Positions 6,237 to 11,855 of a stretch of 11,855 nt of DNA are shown here, one piece after another. A model generated the notes under the pieces. The model was not told where the DNA came from. It saw nothing but the letters and a program-made list of their open reading frames with translations, and ran no database searches. Source of the stretch: Myxococcales bacterium (lineage in GTDB: Bacteria; Myxococcota; Polyangia; HGW-17; SLPX01); contig SLPX01000337.1 in the NCBI GenBank assembly GCA_007131745.1, forward strand, positions 1-11,855, written 5' to 3'. The position numbers and the translations under genes are program-made. The first letter of the stretch is position 1. Each line of letters begins with the position of its first letter.

Positions 6237-8816
6237 TCATCTATGTTTTGAAGCTGGGAGTTGTTTGCGTCTCTTAAGTGCAGGCAATAAAACACCGGTC
6301 ATCAGGAATAGGAAAAACAGGGGTCCGTTTCCGCCGGGAGAATGAGCGGATCTGCAGCCGCAACCGGCCCGGCTGCCTCCCAGAAGCGGTTTTGGTCCGC
6401 ATTCCCCCAGCATGCAGATGTCGCCCGGCTCGCATTCGGTTTCCATGCGAACAAGGCAATCACTTTGTCCATCGTGACCGCATTCCCACGATGCCGTCTC
6501 TGAAGCGCATCCTCTTTCACCGGGCCTGCACGCGTCCGCACATCCACCGATGCATCGTCCATCTCTGCAATGTGAGTCGGCGCCGCAATGTTCGTAAACA
6601 CGGTAAAGACATCCGTGTTCATCCACGCTTTCGCTGCATGTCCACCTGGATTGGCTGTCCTGAGAGCAACCCGTATCACCGGGAGAGCAAGCGTCCGCGC
6701 ACCCGTCCACGCATTTGCCGTCAGCGCAGTGACGGTTTTCGCCACAGTGGTGAAACACGCGTTCAAGGCAATCGTCCCCGTCGCCGGCTTCGCCGCATAC
6801 CCAGCGGGATTGCTTGTCGTCGCTGCAGCCCTTTTCGTCTTTCTCGCATTCGTCGACGCACCCATCCACGCAAACGCCGTTTTGGCAATGCTCGCCCACC
6901 GCGCAATAGGAATAGATGCGATCGCGGCACAGATCTCCGTCATCAAGGAGACCGCAAGTCCAGACGGCCTGGAGATTTTCGCTGCACCCGGTTTCTCCGG
7001 CGTTGCACTCGTGTTCGCAGACCTGCACGCAGCCGTCTTCACCGTCCAGACAGGCCTCGGTGTCGTCACAATCCGTCATGAGTTGTTCCAGGCAGGGGGT
7101 TCCTTCCGGGTCGTCACCGCAAACCCATTCAAAACGGCCGTCCTCGGAACAACCTGTTTCACCCATGACGCACTTGTTGTCGCAGATCTGACAGGCGGTG
7201 CGACCAAGGGATTCGTCCATGTGACAAAACATGTGGGGTTCGCACCTTTCCAGGAGCGGGTAATCATTTTCACACCATATGGCAAAGGTAGCGCCTTCAA
7301 CCGTTTTGCAGATTCCCTCCGCGGGAGCTTCGTAGCACCCCTGATTAACACAATGGACGTAATCGTTATCAAAGTCCCACCCGCACATTCGTCCCCGGTT
7401 GGAACAATTCTCAACTACAATATCCGATCCGTCGCTGCAGTATACCGAATGGTTGAAAAGGCAGTCTCCCGTGTAGTCGTATTCACCGCATCCCGTCACG
7501 CAGTTCCAGTCGCCTTCACAAAGGTACGGCGGATCCTCATCGATTATTGCGTGCGTTGCGACAGGGCGGGTCCGGGTGACGCAATGAATCGCGCCGCCCG
7601 AGGTTATAATCGAGTCGGAATCAATGCCGATGACGGTTTTGCCGGGAAGCAGATTTTCGTAAACGGCAAGCGCCTGTGCTTCGTGTGTTGTTTCCTGAGC
7701 ATACGTCGGCACCAATACGAGGTCATTGACCATCACGGAATTCGTGTATGTACGCCACACCTGCCGGTTGTTGTTGCTGGGCATGGGTATTCTGTGAACA
7801 TCCAGGGGATCACCGTTCAAATTCGTTTCGGATGCAAGCAAAGCCGCGTTGTAATTGAGTATTTCTGCGTTGCCGGGATCCTCGGCCGGATCATACTCTC
7901 CGACAATAATTGTGGTGGGATCCAGTATCCTCGAGAACATGTCTACATGACCCGTTCCCTCGGCTATCAGCCTTCTGAGCCATATCATCTTTTCGCAACC
8001 AAGGTACATGGCCATTGCATCTTCGATTTCCAAAAGTTTCCTGGGGAGATTCACCATTGCAGGCTTATATGTCGCGAAGCACATTCCCTGCCCGTCGGTC
8101 ATCAGGTTGCCCCCCTCCAAATCAAGATCCGGACGATAGGTGGAAGTACCCATCAAGTCCGCGAGTTTGGCCGGAATAGCGTCGTCATTGACCCTGTGAA
8201 AATAGTATCTCAGGTCCGCGGACGCGAGATTGCCCCCTCCGTCCGTGATCCAGAACGGTCCGGAATCCACCGTCCATATGGAGTCCAAGGGGTTCTGCCC
8301 GTGATACGGCCACCCTGACAAATCGATGTATTCGGGGTGATCCGGATCGCCGCCGTACGAGCTGATGAGGCTCTTTATGGATGACTCGTGAGATTCTCCT
8401 TCTACAAGCAGTTTTATTTCCACCCCGGGTTCATACGTTGCTATGTAATTTGTGATCTCCCAGAAAAAATTGTTGTACCAGCCGGCGAACCACACGTAAT
8501 AGATCGCGTCTACGGGTTCGAATTCCGCGTAAAAACTCACCGGCTGGGTGGGAGGTTCGGTTATTCCGTACAGTTCGGGGTGATTGTTTCTGAACCAAGA
8601 ACTCTTAAACACCTGTGTAGCCCCGAGATTTCTTTCATGTTCGGTTTCCCACTTCGGAAGAAAAACGCGTGTTTCATCGGCCCGTGCCGGGGAAAAAAGG
8701 CCGGAGAAAAGGTACACTAAAAACAATATGGACAAGGGGATGATTCGCGGTCTCCTACCCTTCTGTCCGGATACGCCTGGGAGATAAAAAGCTGAACGGT
8801 TTTCGGGAATTTTCAT
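6237..8816 (-). CDS. Secreted agmatine/peptidylarginine deiminase family protein with Cys-rich repeats and MYXO-CTERM-like anchor
   Basis: The protein has 859 residues. A signal peptide has its hydrophobic core at 25-43 and a likely cut after ARA (residue 46). Residues 47-420 match the agmatine deiminase / bacterial PAD family (PAD_porph, PF04371). Visible matches are VDSGPFW (Asp184), LEGGN (234-237), GTGHVDMF (His290, Asp292) and GGAIHC with the presumed nucleophile Cys412, so the enzyme looks active. Family members hydrolyse guanidinium groups to ureido plus ammonia. The usual WxRDxGP motif reads WTVDSGP here, with Val183 in place of Arg, so substrate choice may differ. Residues 430-540 are Cys-rich, followed by about five repeats (546-805). 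Residues 819-850 (GCGCR, then PLFFLFLMTGVLLPALKRRK) form a MYXO-CTERM-like sorting signal, implying surface display. The start has a weak ribosome binding site. It is divergent from the sigma-54 activator at 9265. Protein versus small-molecule substrate cannot be told from sequence. Confidence 0.88.
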   Translation of the reverse strand: MKIPENRSAFYLPGVSGQKGRRPRIIPLSILFLVYLFSGLFSPARADETRVFLPKWETEHERNLGATQVFKSSWFRNNHPELYGITEPPTQPVSFYAEFEPVDAIYYVWFAGWYNNFFWEITNYIATYEPGVEIKLLVEGESHESSIKSLISSYGGDPDHPEYIDLSGWPYHGQNPLDSIWTVDSGPFWITDGGGNLASADLRYYFHRVNDDAIPAKLADLMGTSTYRPDLDLEGGNLMTDGQGMCFATYKPAMVNLPRKLLEIEDAMAMYLGCEKMIWLRRLIAEGTGHVDMFSRILDPTTIIVGEYDPAEDPGNAEILNYNAALLASETNLNGDPLDVHRIPMPSNNNRQVWRTYTNSVMVNDLVLVPTYAQETTHEAQALAVYENLLPGKTVIGIDSDSIITSGGAIHCVTRTRPVATHAIIDEDPPYLCEGDWNCVTGCGEYDYTGDCLFNHSVYCSDGSDIVVENCSNRGRMCGWDFDNDYVHCVNQGCYEAPAEGICKTVEGATFAIWCENDYPLLERCEPHMFCHMDESLGRTACQICDNKCVMGETGCSEDGRFEWVCGDDPEGTPCLEQLMTDCDDTEACLDGEDGCVQVCEHECNAGETGCSENLQAVWTCGLLDDGDLCRDRIYSYCAVGEHCQNGVCVDGCVDECEKDEKGCSDDKQSRWVCGEAGDGDDCLERVFHHCGENRHCADGKCVDGCADACSPGDTGCSQDSQSRWTCSESVDEHGCLYRVYEHCGADSHCRDGRCIGGCADACRPGERGCASETASWECGHDGQSDCLVRMETECEPGDICMLGECGPKPLLGGSRAGCGCRSAHSPGGNGPLFFLFLMTGVLLPALKRRKQLPASKHR
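6264..6362 (-). other. MYXO-CTERM-like C-terminal sorting signal (protein-level)
   Basis: This is codons 819-851 of the deiminase. The pattern is a Gly-Cys-Gly-Cys-Arg motif, a short Gly/Pro/Ser linker, one hydrophobic segment (LFFLFLMTGVLLPAL) and a basic end (KRRK). In Myxococcota such tails are processed by myxosortase-type membrane proteases, with the Cys thought to be lipid-anchored at the surface. Eight residues follow the basic cluster, slightly more than usual. Confidence 0.7.
6402..7181 (-). repeat. About five Cys-rich repeats in the deiminase gene
   Basis: This covers residues 546-805. The unit is roughly 50 residues, with CxxxCxxGExGCS, then WxCG, a short acidic loop (DGDDC), an aromatic residue and Cys, then HCxDGxCVDGC. 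Spacing and motifs differ from the repeats in the two SUMF1-like lipoproteins. The units probably form a disulfide-stiffened stalk lifting the enzyme domain off the cell surface. Confidence 0.75.
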
Positions 8817-9264
8817 GGATTATGTGTCTTTCGTTGAGTCTGTTTCATGTCTGAACACGCGGGTTCTCTTAATCATCGGTGGGCAAAAAATTGTTTTTCC
8901 GCTTTCGTTTGTTCTTTGCTGTTTTTTCGGTTTGTCAATACGTTGTTTTTTCAAAGTTTCTCTTTAGTATGCATTTTGCGCTGCAGGAGCCTTGTTTTAC
9001 GAAGCGAATGGCCCGGGTTTCAAGCTCTCCAAAGGCTACACAATTACAGTCTTAATATCAACCACATCCACCACATTTTTTTTTTGCCCCGTAAACAGGG
9101 CGGTTTTACACGAGCGCCGGTATTTCGCTCCCCCCCTAAGGCCTCCCGAATGATTCGGATGACCCACGGAATCTGTTTCGTCTATGGACATTTACGGACA
9201 TTTATGGACATTTTTTCGTCTTTACCGCAGTCTTGGAGAATCTCAGGATTGAATACCGAAAACG
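8817..9264. other. Divergent control region between the deiminase and the sigma-54 activator
   Basis: This is 448 bases without a convincing gene. The plus-strand frame crossing it has no domain and a skewed composition. It should hold both promoters. A minus-strand TTGACA is present at 8932-8937, but no -10 box lies at the right distance. A perfect palindrome, ccgaat-g-attcgg, is at 9146-9158, and a triple 10-base repeat is at 9185-9214. A T11 run near 9077-9087 and a C7 run near 9131 add to the low complexity. No TGGCAC-N5-TTGC sigma-54 site was seen on either strand. Confidence 0.5.
9185..9214 (+). repeat. Three tandem 10-base repeats upstream of the sigma-54 activator
   Basis: The units tggacattta, cggacattta and tggacatttt run without gaps. 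The 10-base period is close to one helical turn, so all copies face the same side of the DNA. They lie 50-80 bases before the start codon and could be a cooperative binding site, perhaps for self-regulation. Confidence 0.6.
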
Positions 9265-11826
9265 ATGAAGGAACCGTCGGGGATGAGTGAAAAAAAAACG
9301 AACATGAATGGTGGAAGAGCTTCGAGCCACAACGGGTTGGGAGTAATCAGAGGTTGGTACGTAGATTTTTCAGCGCCCGTAGCGACAATCGAGGCGCGGA
9401 TTCGGAATGACGGGGAAACTGAAAAATGGGACGAACGCACTCGGCCGGGCGGAACAGGCGTGGATTCTTCACGCGATTACCTCCCGGTGTCGGCTCAACT
9501 ACAAGTCTATCGGCTGGATCCGAATCTTGAACCCACTTTGAACGTTTTACAGCAAAGGGGAGGCGAATGCGCGGTTTTGGCGGAAGCACTGCGGGTCGAG
9601 TCGGCGCTACGCCGAGGGTCATATGAGCTTGCTCTTTTCATTTTGTCCGGTTTGACGGAGGAAATCGGACCGGTGGGCGGATGGGCGCGCCTGAAAGAGG
9701 TCGAGATTTTAGAGCGTCTTGGAAAACTCGAGCGCGCGTGGGAAAAGCTTCAAAATATCCAACCTGATATTTCGGATGAACCTCCCACAATGCGCGCACA
9801 GGTTTCGGCCAAGTTGCATTTCAGGGGAGGTTCGCTGGAAAAGGCGGTCTTCGCTCTTGAACAAGTATATCAACATTTGAAACAAGCCCCCGTGAGCCTC
9901 GCTGGTACATATTACCGTTCTAGGGCGATATACCTCGGAATAATGGGAGACAACGCCCTGTCGATCTTCAATCACCGCCGCGCTCTGGATTGTTTCCGCT
10001 CCATTGATGACCGTTACATGCTCGCCAAGGAGTACACTTCGCTGGGGCAAACATACATGGACACCGGAGAGCTGGATCACGCGGAGTTCTTTTTCAACAA
10101 AGGCAGGGAAGAAACCTCCGGGTTGGATAACCCTCCCCTTCAGGCGCTTCTTACATCCCGTGCAGGCATGCTTTGTCTCATACGAGGCGACTTGGAAAGC
10201 GCAGCGGAGTTATTTGGAAAGGATTTAAGAATCTGCAGGGGGGCGAAGTTGGAGCACGGAACCGGTTTTGCAGCGAGAAACCTTGGAAAGGTGAAGGTGC
10301 GTTTGGGGGAAACAAATGACGGCATCAGGTTGCTGAAGAATTCGGTGCGAAATTTTGAAAGCGTGGATGATCAATTCAACGCGGAGCTGTCCCGTCTTGA
10401 GCAAGCCATGGCTGTAGTGTTGGCACACGGAATAAAGGGAGGACCGGAAGCGGAAAAACTTTCCACGCAGGCTTCGCTTTTTTTCGAACAAATCGGCAGG
10501 GCGGAATTATCCGCTCATGCAGGTGTGACGCGGGCTTTGGTCGCCGTCAACGAAGAGAAGTGGGAGTTGGCCCGGGAAGAGATGGAAAGCGTGGCCCGCT
10601 CTTTTAAAAAGCGGAAACGCCCCGATCGATTAGTGGAATATTTTATTTTGTGCTCTGAAACATGCACTGTGCAGGGGCGGAAAGACCAGGCGGTGGATTT
10701 CCTGAAAGCTGCATACGACCACGCAGCTCACGCATCCCATCCTTGGCTGACAAGTGACATTCTCAAACGGCTCGGTTCTTTGCGTGAAACAGCATTGATC
10801 GAAGTGTCCGGCTTCGAGGCACCCAGCAAGCCGATTCTGGTTTCATCCCGCCGCGGGGACTTGGAGAAATCCGACACCTTTGAAAAATATTTGATCAAAA
10901 GCAATTCGGATGTTTTCAAAAAAACACTGAACGAAGCCGGGAGAATAGCCCGCTACGACGAAACCGTGGTGTTGGAGGGTGAAACAGGGGTCGGAAAGGA
11001 AATGCTGGCCCGGTACATCCATTCTCAAAGCGACCGGGCCTCCAGCGGTTTCGTGGCTCTGAATTGCGGCGCAATTGCGGAGAATCTGCTGGAAGACACA
11101 TTTTTCGGACATACCAAGGGAGCTTTTACAGGCGCAATCAAGGACGGAATCGGAATCTTCGAAGCGGGCGAAGGAGGCACCGTGTTTTTAGACGAGGTCG
11201 GTGAGCTTTCGCCCAAGGGTCAGGTTGCGCTTCTGCGGTTTCTGGAAGAAAGAAAGGTACGGCCCATTGGCTCGGTTCGCTCGAAACCTCTCGATATCCG
11301 GGTCATCGCCGCAACCAACCGGGACTTGGCCGGAGAAGTTCGCAAATCTCGCTTCCGTGAAGATCTTTACTACCGAATAGCCGTTTGCGTGATCAGGATT
11401 CCCCCGCTCAGAGAACGAAAGGAAGACCTCCCCCTTTTGGTGGACTTCATCTTGTCGCACATCCCCCATGCGCAAAAAAACAACATCAGGACCGTCAGCA
11501 ATTCCGTTCTGCAAAGAATGAATAAACACGACTGGCCGGGAAACCTGAGGGAATTGAACAATATTTTACGTTCCGCCGCAATACAATGCACCGGAGGAAT
11601 AATTGATGAATCTTCTCTTCCCCCCGTCCTGGCGCCGCATTCAGCCCCGTATCCCCCGGACACAACCGCTGGTTTTCCGACATTGGAAGAGGCCACAAAC
11701 AGCCACATTTTATCCGCCCTGAAGATCGCCCGCGGAAACAAGAGTCTCGCAGCGGACCTACTCGGCATACATCGAAATACCCTTGCCGCAAAACTCAAGG
11801 CTATCGATTACAAGGAATCGTCCTGA
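9265..11826 (+). CDS. Sigma-54-dependent transcriptional activator with N-terminal TPR sensor region
   Basis: The protein has 853 residues and would remodel RNA polymerase bound by sigma-54 using ATP. Residues 100-505 are helical repeats. Residues 251-282 (LAKEYTSLGQTYMDTGELDHAE) fit the TPR consensus best, so this region probably senses a peptide or protein partner. Residues 545-770 are the AAA+ domain, with Walker A GETGVGKE (572-579), the sigma-54 contact loop GAFTGA (619-624), Walker B TVFLDE (639-644) and FREDLYYR with the expected arginines. Residues 805-848 end in a Fis-type helix-turn-helix (LAADLLGIHRNTLAAKL). All catalytic motifs are intact. There is no response-receiver or FHA domain. 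The start is uncertain: ATG at 9283 (residue 7) has AAGGAA about 10 bases upstream, while ATG at 9265 has little. It is divergent from the deiminase gene, which makes that gene a possible target by position. Confidence 0.93.
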   Translation: MKEPSGMSEKKTNMNGGRASSHNGLGVIRGWYVDFSAPVATIEARIRNDGETEKWDERTRPGGTGVDSSRDYLPVSAQLQVYRLDPNLEPTLNVLQQRGGECAVLAEALRVESALRRGSYELALFILSGLTEEIGPVGGWARLKEVEILERLGKLERAWEKLQNIQPDISDEPPTMRAQVSAKLHFRGGSLEKAVFALEQVYQHLKQAPVSLAGTYYRSRAIYLGIMGDNALSIFNHRRALDCFRSIDDRYMLAKEYTSLGQTYMDTGELDHAEFFFNKGREETSGLDNPPLQALLTSRAGMLCLIRGDLESAAELFGKDLRICRGAKLEHGTGFAARNLGKVKVRLGETNDGIRLLKNSVRNFESVDDQFNAELSRLEQAMAVVLAHGIKGGPEAEKLSTQASLFFEQIGRAELSAHAGVTRALVAVNEEKWELAREEMESVARSFKKRKRPDRLVEYFILCSETCTVQGRKDQAVDFLKAAYDHAAHASHPWLTSDILKRLGSLRETALIEVSGFEAPSKPILVSSRRGDLEKSDTFEKYLIKSNSDVFKKTLNEAGRIARYDETVVLEGETGVGKEMLARYIHSQSDRASSGFVALNCGAIAENLLEDTFFGHTKGAFTGAIKDGIGIFEAGEGGTVFLDEVGELSPKGQVALLRFLEERKVRPIGSVRSKPLDIRVIAATNRDLAGEVRKSRFREDLYYRIAVCVIRIPPLRERKEDLPLLVDFILSHIPHAQKNNIRTVSNSVLQRMNKHDWPGNLRELNNILRSAAIQCTGGIIDESSLPPVLAPHSAPYPPDTTAGFPTLEEATNSHILSALKIARGNKSLAADLLGIHRNTLAAKLKAIDYKESS

Positions 11827-11855
11827 CACACACTGAAAAATCCCCACAAAAGAAC

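Noticed and set aside
6588..8318. A 576-codon open frame on the plus strand
   Set aside because: It lies entirely antisense to the deiminase gene, whose minus-strand product has clear family motifs, signal peptide and Cys repeats. The plus-strand product has no recognisable domain and results from GC-rich codon bias.

Overview
The window looks like a chromosomal segment of a Myxococcota-type (former Deltaproteobacteria) bacterium. The evidence is a secreted protein with a MYXO-CTERM-like tail (Cys motif, one hydrophobic segment, basic end), lipoproteins carrying Cys-rich CGDG...CDG...C repeats of the kind common in that group, and a sigma-54 activator with a TPR sensor region. No taxon-specific marker was identified, so the assignment is an inference. 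The one classical RNA gene is a one-piece tmRNA (ssrA) with the tag ANDSSYALAA.

Layout from left to right. Positions 1-310 hold the decayed-looking remains of a secreted protein gene on the minus strand. Positions 348-1994 (minus) encode a lipoprotein with four Cys-rich repeats followed by an FGE-sulfatase/SUMF1-like domain. Positions 1995-2574 are non-coding: they contain an inverted 21-base copy of part of the ssrA 3' region and three palindromes that all have the spacer GAA. ssrA follows at 2575-2925 (minus). Positions 2926-3181 form a structured divergent control region with a good sigma-70 promoter for ssrA and a hairpin that would cover the ribosome binding site of the next gene. Positions 3182-4651 (plus) encode a paralogue of the first lipoprotein, with the same four-repeat plus SUMF1 plan. 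Positions 4717-6075 (minus) encode an unrecognised lipoprotein. Positions 6237-8816 (minus) encode a secreted, probably surface-anchored member of the agmatine deiminase / bacterial peptidylarginine deiminase family, with Cys-rich repeats and the MYXO-CTERM-like tail. A 448-base divergent spacer with a 10-base tandem repeat separates it from 9265-11826 (plus), a TPR plus sigma-54 AAA+ plus Fis-type HTH activator.

How the parts may work together: four of the five intact proteins are exported and three are lipoproteins, so this is a cell-envelope and surface locus. The divergent sigma-54 activator is a natural candidate regulator of the deiminase and perhaps of the lipoprotein gene downstream of it, but I found no convincing -24/-12 promoter in the window, so this link rests on position only. 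The two SUMF1-like proteins lack the cysteine pair of true formylglycine-generating enzymes and are more likely binding or structural proteins. The least ordinary elements are the surface deiminase with its neighbouring orphan lipoprotein, and the rearranged ssrA neighbourhood.
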